This document shows, piece by piece, positions 32,901 to 44,400 of a DNA stretch of 64,000 bases; within the stretch, counting starts at the first letter, position 1; each line of letters begins with the position of its first letter. Source of the DNA: Larix kaempferi (Eukaryota; Streptophyta; Pinopsida; Pinales; Pinaceae); contig BSBM01002082.1 in assembly GCA_027924585.1 (NCBI GenBank), positions 372,001-436,000 on the forward strand. The letters are read 5' to 3'. The position numbers and the translations under genes are program-made. Under the pieces are notes generated by a model that was not told the origin of the DNA, searched no databases, and was given only the letters and a program-made list of their open reading frames with translations.

Positions 32901-35188
32901 GAATCATATTGGAAGGGATCGCCAAACATGAAGAAGATGAGAGACTTAGAAAGGCTGAGGAAGAAGAAGCGCAAAGAAAAGTGGAAGAGGAATAGAAATC
33001 CAAAGAAGATGCTGAAACAAAGAGCGCAAACATAGAAGACTTGGATATAAATCTCCCCATAAGAGACCTCCCACTCGTCCCTTTTACACCATCAAAAGGT
33101 AGTATAGTATCCCAATGGGAAAGATTTGCTTACAACAAGAAGAGAAAATCCATTGTTAAGGAGACAGTGACCAGAACGAAGAGACCTTTTCGGCTAGATG
33201 TAATCACCAAACATGAAACCACAGTCATGCGAGGTACTCAGCATGCACACAAACTCGTGGCATCTATTTATGTAGCTTATGTTCAAGCAACCGCAAACAC
33301 TGTCAACATATTAGCAAACGAGTTAGAATTAGAAAAGAAGAGATCCCACCATTTGCAGGAAACTTTGGTCAAAGAAAAAAATTATTCAAATTTGATGGTG
33401 GAGAAATGTGACACCCTTGTGTCAAAGAAGGGAGAACTAAACAGAAAATTTCAGCACCTAGAAGCTGAAAAGAGAGCCTTGGTCATACAAATGAGGGCCC
33501 TGGAAGCAGAAAAGCAGGGTCTTGAAAGTAGGAACCTATAGGTGGAGTCCGAGAAATTTGATACCATTCAGCAGATCGATGACTTAAAGGAGAACATAGA
33601 GAAGTTGGAAGAAAGCAAGGAATTGCTAGAACAACAATTAGAACTCGCAGCTAGCAAGGTTAGTGATCTGGGTCCCTTTCATGAGAAGGCTTGCGAAATA
33701 CTGAAGAGGATACATGGTATTCAAGAGCTCATAATGGAGGAAGTCTGCAAGTTAAAGGGAGTGGTGTCCAGAATCAAAGAAATAAATGTTGAAGCCACTA
33801 GGCGTAGGAGAAAATATGTACGCATTAGTGAGGACATTAAGAGGAAAATGGAATGGAGAGAAGGTAAGTTAGGATTCCCAGAAAGCCTCCCTCTTAAATC
33901 CATCTCTTAGTTCAAAGAAGATATCCGCCTCTTGGGGTTTTGCAAGGATTTTGGAGTGAAGCTAAACGAAGTGGCCATGGTCACTATTGAACAGTGTGGG
34001 AATTTGTATTTTAAGATACGAACCACCCAAGAGAATTGCTAGATGATAATTCCCCAGACTATCGAAGAGTTTCTAGACAAATTCCAATGTTTGTCTGATC
34101 TAAGGGATTGGCTAAGTGCTAAAATAGATTATGTAAGGAAAGTGGATGCTTTGACCGCTAAAGACCTTTACCATTGGATTGGTCAGGCTATTATTCACGC
34201 ACATCTTCTGAAAGAAAGCCTCCAGGATACAGTAGCAGAAGTCGTTGATCTTGAAGAAGAGCTTGCCAAGCATGAAGTTTCTTTGAAAACTATGCTCCCT
34301 CTTGATGCAAACAATGTCATAGAAGAAACCAGTCTCTGGGTGAGACATATAGCAGAAGTAGATAGGGCACTAACAGCAAAAGCACATCAAGTATCAGCAG
34401 GAGAAGCAGGGGCATCAGCTTCAATGGAATTACCAGCAGCACCAGTGGCACAAGTTCCAACAGGAGTACCAGCTGTAGTAGAAGCGCCCAAGTTAGCGAA
34501 GGCGCCAGCTCAGAAATGATCCAGCGTTTGCTTTATCTGTTGATTTATAGCCAGCACGCTCTCTTTCAGCCTTTGTATATTTTAATTATTAAAGTGACAT
34601 TTGGATCTCTTTCCCATCCATTTTGTAATATTGTTGGGCTTTTATTCTTTTTGTAAATTGGACACTACAAGACAAATTAAAAGAATATGGAGAGTTAGGG
34701 TATAGGTGGTAGCTCTTGGAGCATTTTGTAAAGTTATATATAGCCGATTAGAGAGGAATAAGGGCACTTTTGGCAGGTGAAAGGACACTCTTCTTGTGTA
34801 CGTGAACTATTTCTGCTACATGAATAAGAAAACCATTTTGTCCTGTGGAAGTCGACACAGCATTTTGCTTGGGATTATGTTGGATAATTTCTAAACTATT
34901 TCTACATATTTCGTACATTTCCTATGAGATCTTTCCTAGCTATTGTGAATTAATTCTTTGCTATAAATGATTTCCTTCCTTTTGCAGAATTTATGTGTTA
35001 ATGAGCAATGAAATGTTTTAATTAAATCAAATCTATCTTTGATATCTTCTATTTTTTGCTGGAAATGCATCTTCATGATTAAATAGCTATCTGTGAGATC
35101 ATTAGATGTTTCTTTCAATTTATTGCTCATACTTTCAGTTTGCTCCTTGCAAGGATAGATTAAATTTGTTTAAATCAGTTTTAGATTA
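29917..35188 (+). repeat. E2: probable 3' LTR of element G, interrupted by B2
   Basis: It starts TGGGGCCCC and is collinear with E1, including the repeats, TATA-like boxes, long frame and tail. By eye the identity is about 90 percent. It stops at 35188 in the tail, ~260 bp short of the E1 end, where the B-family LTR begins. Confidence 0.65.
31280..34519 (+). pseudogene. E2-encoded 1,079-codon coiled-coil protein frame (copy of the E1 protein)
   Basis: From ATG 31280 to TGA 34517-34519 a single register is kept with no frameshift, although about ten internal stops occur (31336, ~31387, ~31514, two near 31650, 32705, 32993, 33538, 33908, 34040). Most of these equal a C-to-T or G-to-A change relative to E1. 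The domain layout is the same: basic N-terminus, Trp/Tyr/Phe-rich globular region, charged stretch, coiled coil, Ala/Pro tail. The longest open part (31697-32707) has 336 codons. Stops in E1 and E2 are at different places, so the ancestor was fully open. Function unknown. Confidence 0.7.
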
Positions 35189-35899
35189 TGTTAACACCCA
35201 AAAAGTGCTCACTATCTCATCTCCCTCACTACATGACTCATTTGTCTATATTTCCTACCATATTTACCTCCAGAACCTCAAAAAACCATTAAAAAGCCTC
35301 CAAAAGGCCCAAAAACCCCCTTTTTTCCCCAAAATAATTCAAATTTCCTCCAAAATAGCAAAAACCCTCTAAAAAGGGAATAAAAAATACCAAAAAGTGG
35401 AAAAAGAGAGAAAAAAGGAAGCAAAAACCCTATACAATTGACCTAAACCATATGGTGCCAAAAACCATGGGTCAACACTCCACCACTAAAAACCTATAAA
35501 TAGGTGTTGGAGGCTCCCCATTTCATATCCACAATCTTCCCTATCCTCACTCTGCCAAAATCACTCTTGAAACCCTAGTTCACCTTTTTGAGCTAATTTC
35601 GCATTTGAGTGCCCCTTTCGCCCATATCCAAAATACTTTGGAGAAGGAGAAGGAACCCATTGGAGCTTGGAAGCAGCCCTCCTGGACTACTGCAAGAGCT
35701 TCACCAACCTCACATTGGAGGTATAATCAATACAAAAACCATTTTTATTATCTTTCTGTTATTTTATGCACATGCTTAGAGTAGTTTACTATTTTATTTA
35801 CTGTCTTGTTTTTACCATTTTTACTGAAATGCTACTAAGGAGTCCCTTCTCCTTAGTAGGTGCCCATTTGCACAAGCTAGGGTGAAAACCCTAGCTACA
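35189..35899 (+). repeat. 5' LTR of B2
   Basis: TGTTAACACCC...CTAGCTACA, 711 bp, matching the solo LTR at 28195-28947. It is followed by GTTTTTGGCAACTCCCC, a leader type that follows 5' LTRs of Tat-like elements, which makes this the 5' copy. Confidence 0.87.
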
Positions 35900-36050
35900 G
35901 TTTTTGGCAACTCCCCTAGTGTTCCTTTGAATTTCTGGTTATAGTTTTTAAAAAGTTTTTTTTTCTGCAAATATTTTTCTGTTTTCCCCTTTCGGCTGTC
36001 CCTTTTGGTAGTTGGGTTTGCTGCCGTAAATTGCATCTTTTTTCCCCATA

Positions 36051-36600
36051 GTTGCGCTCCGACCGTGGCTTCTAGACTGTTACCTGTGATCCAACCGCGG
36101 CTCTTAGACTGTTTCCTGCGATCTACCTACGGCTTTTAGTCTGTTTCCTGTGATCTGATGGCAGCTCTCAGCCTGTTTCCTGTGATCCGACTGCGGCTAT
36201 TAACCTGTTCCCTGTGATCCGCCCGCAGCTTTCAGCCATTTTCCTGCGATCCGCCCGCGGCTATTAACCTGTTCCCTATGATCCGCCCACGGCTTTCAGC
36301 CATTTTCCTACAATCTGCCCGCGGCCATTAGCCATTTTCCTATGATCCGCCTGTGGCCATTAGCCATTTTCCTATGATCCACCCGTGGCCATTAGCCATT
36401 TTCCTGCGATCCGCCCACAACATTCAGCCATTTTCCTGCGATCCGCCCGCGGCCATTAGCCATTTTCCTACGATCCGCCCACAGCATTCAGCCATTCTTC
36501 TGCGATCCACCCGCGACCTTTAGTCTTTTGCCTGCAATCCGCCCGCACAGTTTTTCCCGTGGCTGTCATCCTGTTTCCAGCGATCCAACCGTGTAGTTTC
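36051..36600 (+). repeat. 32-bp minisatellite in the B2 leader
   Basis: About 16-17 tandem copies of a 32-bp unit with core TGCGATCCGCCCGCGGC and flank CATT[A/C]GCCATTTTCC. Units vary by a few bases, and neighbouring units are more alike than distant ones. The array has no spacers, so it is not CRISPR-like. It is G+C-richer than its surroundings. Confidence 0.9.
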
Positions 36601-37617
36601 GCCGCAGACCCACGATCTATTTTCTACACTTTTTCCCTATTTGAACCCAGCACTTCGATGCAATATTTTCTGCACTTGCACAGCCACCTGTCCTATCTGT
36701 AGCCATACTTACCTATAGCCTTTTTTCTACAATTTGATTTCTGTTCCATTTACAGAATTTTTTAAAGTTTAAGCATTCCAATTGAAAAAGAGAAAAATTT
36801 GCATTTCAAAGTTTAATTTTTGCATTGTTATTATTAGTTAGAAAGTTGCCCACCCCGTGGCACTTTTACTTGGGTTCATTATCTCACACGCACACACTCT
36901 GTCACCTAATTCAAGTGAGCCCTAAAATACTACTTAACACAACCAACATTCTAACTCCACTTGGGGAACACATAAGAATATTGTAGTTAGGTAGGGTCGG
37001 GGGGATAGGCATCCAAATAACACCCCTCAGTCCCTCACACTTGAGACATAGTTGTTGTCCATTAGGGAACCAAAATCCCCTAGTATTTTTTGGCTCGGTC
37101 ATAACCAGTTTATCAGAGGGCCTCTCCCCTAGGAGGGTTGAAGTAGCCAGACTGGTTCCGGAGGCCTAAGTGGAATACCGCAATCCATTCAGTAACCGAA
37201 GGATACCTTTCATAGTTCTCGGTGTACCACCCGTATGGGGGTACAACGGCGATAGAACCAAACTACAGATTCACCTTTTCTGGATGTGTCATGAACGGGG
37301 TATCTTATTTTCCTTTCTTCTAGGATTGTCTACCCGGTGTCCCTCCCAGTAGGGGGATATCTTTAGCCACTTGGCTCTGCTATCCATATTGTCTGACTTG
37401 GATTTCATCACCTTGTAGAGGATATGTCTGGTTGAGTCAGAATACTATTTAGCTAGGTGTTTGCATGCTGCTTGTTGGTATTCTGAGTCCAGCAAGTCCA
37501 CTATTTTTATTTTTTAGGAAACCTGCTGCTTGTTGGTATTCTGACCATTATTGTTGATGCTCCACTTATTGTAGCACAGTTGTTACAGTGAGTGTTTTGA
37601 GCCGGTTGTTGGCCTGA
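36601..37617 (+). other. Untranslated leader of B2
   Basis: About 1 kb without a long frame lies between the minisatellite and gag. Long non-coding leaders are common in Tat-like elements. A duplicated phrase CTGCTTGTTGGTATTCTGA occurs at ~37469 and ~37526. Confidence 0.6.
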
Positions 37618-39337
37618 GTGCCATATTTTTTGTGCTCTCCTTCTGCACACTCGGCTGCATTAGGGTTTTTGAGTTATTTTTCACTCGACACAACCCCCAG
37701 ATATTTGACACCATCTGTCACCATTGAGTCCCCGAGACATTCTCGGCGCCTCTGGGGCAAGCCCCCACAGCACAGTTTGCTTGACATCACCCGTCATAGA
37801 CGTAGAGCTTCATCACTCGACTCCACTCGTCGACGATGCAGAGCTCTGTCCCTCGACATTGACGCCCCTTATTTTACCTTTGATTCTGAGGCAGAGTCCG
37901 AGAACCCCACTTACACGACACCAACTAGCCCCATGGCTGGCATGACTTCAAACCCTTTCTTTGTAGGAACCACTAGTGGAGCATCCACCACCACCCCAAC
38001 TACCACACCCGCTTTGGGTATACCCTCGATGGGGCCCACATCCACCATTTCGATCACTGTACCTATTCTAGTGGCTAGCATACCCATCCCAACTCCACCA
38101 ATGACTCACACTACCCTTGGCGGTGCAGGACCTTCCCATACCACCTTTGTTCCTCCACCTGGGGGCAACATCCCCAACCCAAACCCAGTCCCTCCACTTG
38201 GGGGCATTGGCCCCAACGTGGTCAGAACCACCAGTATGTCACATCCTTTTACTATTTTTCCATTCATGGCTAGTCTCAACATTCCTGACCTGGCCAGACT
38301 GACTAACGATCCCATCATACACGACCCTGCGTGGCCTTACATGCCCACCAAGCTCCCATCAAACATCCCTAAGTTTGAAGGCAAGGCAGGTGAAGACCCC
38401 CAGAACCATATTATCTCCTTCTATCTATGGTTTTTCTCCAACTCCATAGTAGATGACTCCGTCAGACTCTGTCTGTTACAGCGCACCCTCACTGGCTCTG
38501 TAGCTAAGTGGTACATTGAGCAGCCCCATGGGACCCATGCCACCTTTACTTCCCTTGCCTCGACCTTCCTGCAGTTCTTTTAGTTACTTGTCCATTATGA
38601 TGTGGGAGTTGAGATCCTACTGTCTTGTAGACAGAATACGGCCACCCACATCACTGACCACATTCATGAGTGGCGTCAACGCCGAAGCCTCTGCAAAATC
38701 AAGTTAGATGACCATATCTTCTTAGATTGGTTTCTAAAATCTCTCCTTCCTATCATTTCCAAGGATGTGGCATCCGAGTGACCCCAGTCTGAAGAAGAGG
38801 CCATCCTTAAAGCCCAACAATTTGACCTTATTTACGCCCAGTCTGGTTACCTATATTCTATCATCCCTGACGCCCCCTGTGGCGATTCCTCCCGACACGA
38901 TGCGTCGGGGGCATCCCATGCCGCAAATGGAATCATTGGCTGCATTGCCTCGCATAACCAGGCCTTTTCCATAGCACGTCCTAGCCTTGGCCCCGACCTT
39001 GCACGGGCTACATCCCATTCTAGAGCAAGCAATTCGTATGCTCCCATGGCACATCATCACCATTCCCATGGACCCTCAAGTCCACCTCAGTGCTTTGGTC
39101 ATGCATCCCCCGCTTATGCCCCCCCCCCCCCCGAGTCGCACCTCAGCCATATTACCACCTACAGGCTACGCAAACTCCTGTATCCTCTCAAGCCCCCCTG
39201 CTTATTATCCACCACAAGCAGCACCTGCGGAAAACCCCCAACTCGTCACACAAACGTATTAGCAACCCCCACAAGGTTCAGCACCTGCACCACCTCCACC
39301 TACTTATTATCCACCACAGCCTGCTCCACCTACTTAT
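37618..39337 (+). pseudogene. Tat-like gag of B2, C-terminus lost
   Basis: An Arg/Ser-rich start (RHSRRLWGKPP near 37735) leads to a Thr/Pro/Gly-rich arm and the conserved core: P-T-K-L-P-S-N-I-P-K-F-E-G-K-A-G-E-D-P (~38345-38400), VAKWYIEQPHGTHATF (~38502-38550), WFLKSLLPIISKDV (~38730) and FDLIYAQSGYLYSI (~38820). Stops are at 38581 and 38779. The tail is His/Pro/Tyr-rich with a run of about 14 C near 39118-39132. It aligns with B gag at 5.7-7.0 kb. The zinc knuckle is missing because of truncation. Confidence 0.85.
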
Positions 39338-39822
39338 TGTGAATTAATTCTCTGCAATGAATGATTTCCTTCCTTTTGCAGAATTTTTGTGTTAATGAGC
39401 GATGAAATGTTTTAATTAAATCAGAGCTATCTTTGATATCTTCTATTTTATGCTGGAAATGCATCTTCATGATTAAATAGCTATCTGTGAGATCTTTAGA
39501 TGTTTCTTTTAGTTTATTGCTCATACTTTCAGTTTGCTCCTTGCAAGGATAGATTGAATTTGTTTAAATCAGTTTTAGATTAGATTTGTGTTAATTGCAT
39601 GCACTTAGATTAATGCACTTGCATATCATCTTTTTATAAAATACATAAATGGTGGATCGGGCCGCAACCGGTACAAAGAATACAAATCTTTACAATCTTA
39701 CACGATAGCCAGAACCGTTAACCGGACGGATTCCCTACACCAAATGGTGAGTGATCTAATTGGGCTTGCTTATCGGGGAGAATCCCTTGCTAATTGATGC
39801 TGTGATTTTCGAGGCATCAACA
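39338..39822 (+). repeat. E3: 3'-terminal fragment of a third E unit
   Basis: TGTGAATTAATTCTCTGC through GGCATCAACA matches the last ~490 bp of E1. Its first ~240 bp also duplicate the end of E2 (34940-35188), so it cannot be simply the displaced remainder of E2. The junction with B2 gag is abrupt. Confidence 0.8.
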
Positions 39823-39998
39823 AGTTGACAGATGAGTACCGAGTTATAGATCCTTCTTTGCTACGTCAGTTTTTGAGGGTTAGGTTACTTGAAAGACATT
39901 TTGATTACATTTCATATCAACATATTTCAAGAAATCACAATTCATTAGCTGATGCATATGAAAATTATGTACTTGATTGGCATTTGTATCATACATAA
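39823..39998 (+). pseudogene. RNase H-like fragment
   Basis: A short frame reads LTDEYRVIDPSLLRQFLRVR followed by FDYISYQHISRNHNSLADAY and a stop near 39997. The H-I-x-R-x-x-N-x-x-A-D pattern is that of the C-terminal helix of plant RNase H-like domains. No start or further domain is visible, and the parent element is unknown. Confidence 0.4.
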
Positions 39999-40529
39999 TA
40001 AAAATAAACCATTGACACACATTAAGCAAACATTTATATATAATCAATACTGTATATATATAAAATCAAAAAATATATGAGTCTAAGTCAATCTTTGTCA
40101 AAATATAACAATATGCAAAATGGGCATAACAACCTCAAAATAAGTGTCAGTGTCCCTAAGGAGAGGCATGTACCTCATCCCGTTATGCTATGGCCTCCCT
40201 ATAACAGATCACTAGCCTAGCTACTTTTCTAAGTAGACAAATCCATGCAGGGGGCACACCCACCACATGTTACTGCATATCTATGGGCATACACTCAATA
40301 TGATATGTAGGAATTTCGTGTGTCAACTGGACCATCTTTCCCTCAATACTCTGTATCATGGCATCAGTACCACCTGGGTCTGTCAATCAGACATATATAC
40401 TGGGATGTCCAGCAGGCCTTACTGGCCCCACATCTGCATAAAACGTATGTTGTTAGCACTCAAACTCATTAAAAAACACATGTATATGTTAAATACAAAA
40501 ATATTAAAAAATTAAGTAACTTTCAAAAT

Positions 40530-41410
40530 AAATTTTGGTACCTATATCTCCCTCGGCTACTCCTGGAGGCAACATGAGCTCGGGATCACCCCAAAAGTCC
40601 ATACCAGCATATGGAAACTATTCGAATGCTGGCACTCGGAGACTCCACCATCCAAGATAATCCTTGTCAACATAAGAAGCACTGGTATCACCTCCACCCT
40701 GGCGTAAGAAAATATCACCCCATCGAGTCATCAAAGGCTCTTAGGGGTTGAGTGGTGGAAGAACCATTCCTGGACTCAGGGCATGGACTCTCTCAAAGAA
40801 GAAGGTACAAAGTATGCTTTTGTATCCAAAGTTCTTCGTCTTCCTTGTCTTGCACTTTGTAAGTTGGTGTTTCATATTCACCAACAAACCCAAACACCAA
40901 TCAAATATGACATTGCATAGACATTCCACACCAATCTGCATATAGGTTCGAGAAGCTAGATGTTGGGCTGCATTGTCACTGATCATGTTTATGGTACTCA
41001 AGATCACTTTCAACTAAAACTGGCTATTTTCCCAATCAGCACTTGACTGTCGCTCTTCTCCGTCCCTGCTATATAGTAGGTATTGATATAATCTTGTACG
41101 ATAAAGATCCAACACCTATAAATGTGCTCTTGAGGTTTACCATCTCTCCTCAATGGGGTAGTCCAGTAATGAAATAGATATTATCCACCATGATATCAAT
41201 CATCTCCCCTTGGAGATTGAACATCCCTTGATCAGGATCCCAATATTGCGCAAGCATTTGAAGTGGGATTGTTCCCTCATGTTTGATGTACAGAAAAACT
41301 TGAGGAGCCCACACTGTCTTAAAGTATTTAGTGGCAGTGGGTCCCCCATGGATATTCTATCCATGGCCTCATGCTCTCTTTCTCTCCAAGTGAGCACCAT
41401 CCTACATTAC
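40530..41410 (-). pseudogene. Plant-mobile-domain-like or transposon-derived pseudogene
   Basis: The minus strand keeps one register from ~41010 to 40530 apart from stops near 40740 and 40630. Blocks include LSTINMISDNAAQHLASRTY, FGYKSILCTFFFERVHALSP, T-R-W-G-D-I-F-L-R-Q-G-G-G-D and FPYAGMDFWGDPELMLPPGV. Upstream, 41400-41200 reads DPLPLNTLRQCGLLKFFCTSNMREQ. The arrangement recalls plant mobile domain / putative plant transposon proteins, but I recognise only the general type. Several frames and stops make it a relic. Confidence 0.5.
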
Positions 41411-41419
41411 ATCCATTAA

Positions 41420-44400
41420 TTTTTGCATTAGTTTGAATTTTTTCTTTCTGGTTTGTGCCACTTGGGGGGCTACATTTAACACAAGGGCGGGTACCCACAG
41501 GTTGAATTCATTCCAACTAGTAGTTATTTTGCGTACCCACGAATTTCAAGAAGGCTTACCCACGGGTACACAGACCTAAAATTTTAAATTCAAATAAAAG
41601 CTTCAAAATACCATTTAAAATCCTTAAAAAAGTATTAGACATGCAAAGCAGAGAGTGATTTGTTACCTCTAAGCGACGGATTCTAAAATATTCCTCCGGA
41701 CTGATCGTACACAACGTCCAAAATTCGTAGGTTTTTTCCTCTTCTCCAATGCTAAAATGGTAAATGTGGGTCAATTTTGGTTTTTGTTACTATTTATATA
41801 AAATATTTTTTTTATTTTTACCCACTTTCTATAGTTCTTAAACCTCTTTTTTTTCTTTTCTTAATATATAAAGTGACTAATGAAGTTATTTTTATTAGGT
41901 AAAAGTACAAGAAGGCACTTTCTCACAACTGTTTCCACACCGGTGTTCTATAAAAGGTTAGATATCTTATGGCATGTCGATTAGATCATTTCATTTTATC
42001 TATACTTCGTCATTTTTATGCCCTAGGACCTCGATTTTTCACCATAGACTACAATTTTTACCCTCCATTGTTGTCGTTCTTCCATAGTTAGGACCTTCCT
42101 TAGCATGGGTCACCCTAGATAGGAAACAGTGTCATATTGGTTCCCATGTCGTTGCTTTCCACTTTGGGAACTTCATCACTCACCATGCATTATTTTGTCA
42201 CTCATATCAAGTTCACATCCCTATGGAGTTTCTTCATGCTCTTGTTAGACTCCTTAAAATTAACAATATTACCAAGCATACTTGTCTTGTTTAGACTCGT
42301 TAAAGGAATTGAATAAACATCCACTTAAATGCAATTTTACCCCTTTTCCAGATCTTTGTGGATTATTTACGAAAAAGGTATACACTAGTTCTTTCGAATA
42401 GAAGAGTCCTCTCTCGTGTACTTTTACACTTTTTTGGGCAAGGAGGCTAACTATATGAAAAAGTACATTATGGAGTTCTTGTTTAAGTTTTTCAGACTCC
42501 CTAAATATGAAAACATCGGTGAGCACATACCAACTCGGGCTCTATATTAAAATCCATGAGTAGGTGTATGGATTTATTGTTTAAGTTTTTCAGACTCCTT
42601 AAACATGAAAACATCGATGAGCACGAACAGATCTGGGCTTGATATTAAAATCCATGGATCAGTAACCTATCGAGTACTAGTCTATCTCTTCTTCAAACTC
42701 ATTAAAAAATGAAGAAATTCATGAGTTTCCCTCCCATGGACTCGCTAAATTACACATTGTTGGAACCTTATCAAGCATTATTCCCTCTCTTCTTCGAGCT
42801 TGTTCAAAATGAAGAAGGATTGTTGAGTTTACTTTCTTGGACTCATTAAAATTTAACAAGAAATACACTATTGAGCTTCCTTTTCAATCTTTTCACGCTT
42901 GTTAAAAAAGGAAAAGACATTTAAAAAGAGAAGGGAAATAAAACCTCCATCATTCATTCATCATACAGAAGCAAGTCTAATCCGTCCCCTAACACAGCAC
43001 TTCCATTAAGTCAATGGGTCTTAGTTTTGGCTTTAGGATTTAACCTGATTCCAGAGTTGTGTACTCCTCCGATCGGTTACTCTTTCGATCATATGGAAAT
43101 TTTGTTATGTATCCTACATGGAAAACTTATATCATGTTTCCTGTGTTTCCAAAGCTTCCTAAGTAACTTTTCTATGGTGCTCAATGTTCAAGGATTACCC
43201 TTGTGTCGGACATTCTGCAGTTCATCTTGACCCCTCATGTTTTCCATCCGTTATATTAGTCTTGTTTCAATTCAATCTCTCAGTGTCCCTCGTGTTAGAT
43301 GATGAAGGATACCTCAATGCCTTCCTTCTCACGAGTCACTTCCTATCGACATCAACACATTTTTCTCTATGAAGTATACTTAGAGTGTCCCTAATGTGAT
43401 ATGATGAAGGATACCTTGTTACACCTAAATCTCGTAACCATGAATCCTGTGTCAACTCAGTACTATAATCTCTGAAGCTTCCCTGACTAAGAAATATCTT
43501 TGAGCAAGTTGTGGTTCCTTTTCCACAAGTTTTGGGTATCTCGGCGTAGGTTGCCAGTATGCAACAGGAACCTAACTGAGCCCGGCACAAACTACCATCT
43601 GGGAGAATGCGTCAGCGGCACAAGATGCCTTCATGTAGACTATGATTCCCTTTCCTGGCGCTGGTTGTCTTCATGCAACATGCGCCAAAGTTAGTTAAAT
43701 GGATAAAATGGAACCTTCGAGAGAAATCTCGAAGCTGGATGAGGTGGATCCCTATCCCTAACTTCTAGGTGAGTTTTCCTATGGTTCCCTAATCTCAAGG
43801 GATGATCCCTTAACCATCTCCCCATGATCCTCAACCTACTCTATCCACTTGGTCCTATATAAACAAGCTCCTCTCCATTCCAAAGGGAGGAAAGTCTACA
43901 GTACTCTCATGCTGGTGAAATTAGATTAGGTGATATTTGTCCATCTCTTGAGAGACATACCCTTTCTTTGGAGGCATTGGCTTGGCTTGTTGGAGGAAGA
44001 TTGCAGCATTAAGGCTTGGGTTGTAATCCTCTCTCTACTTTTTATTTCCCATTATTTATACAGTAATATAAACTCTTTCCATAAATATTGTTGTGTTGAT
44101 GATATTTATAGTTTACTTCCTTAACTATTTACTGGAATCAATTAGTGTTTAGATATGTTTTACTACTTGTTTTGTCTCTACATGTTTTGACAAGTCTTGC
44201 AGCTACAAATCTGACGACTGCGGAGCTTGGAGCAATAATGAGGAGAAATATCTACAAATCTAAAGGTAAGACATATAATTACTTGATCTCTAATCTGATC
44301 TAGGAAAGTAGCCTTATGCTCTGTTCTTATTTGTTCTAGATTCACTTGAACTAGGGAGATCTGTCTCACACCCACTCGAGTAGATTGTCCAATAACATAC

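Larger units (their letters stand above)
16818..35188 (+). mobile_element. Tat/Ogre-like gypsy element G with ~5.3-5.5 kb ORF-bearing terminal repeats
   Basis: Two copies of the E unit (16818-22342 and 29917-35188) in the same orientation bracket a Tat-type gag-pol. Both start at the same bases (TGGGGCCCC in E2, AGGGGCCCC in E1), and E1 ends in CATCAACA followed at once by a leader of Tat type and the gag ATG 33 bases later. That is LTR layout. Against it: no purine tract is seen before 29917, E2 lacks its natural end because B2 interrupts it, and no target duplication can be matched. The alternative is two independent copies of a non-autonomous element beside G. The interior also holds a solo LTR (28195-28947). 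Confidence 0.65.
35189..39337 (+). mobile_element. B-family Tat-like element B2, truncated after gag
   Basis: A 5' LTR (35189-35899) is followed by a leader of the TTTTTGGCAACTCC type, a minisatellite, a long non-coding leader and a gag closely matching element B. No pol and no 3' LTR remain: gag ends inside its Pro/Tyr-rich tail at 39337, where a fragment of the E unit begins. The left end interrupts E2. No matching target duplication is available. Confidence 0.85.

Noticed and set aside
36051-36600. Array considered as CRISPR-like
   Set aside because: Units are contiguous with no spacers and vary gradually; it is a minisatellite in a plant retrotransposon leader.
39118-39132. A run of about 14 C as a biological signal
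   Set aside because: It lies in the Pro-rich tail of B2 gag (CCC codons) and its length may be affected by sequencing error.
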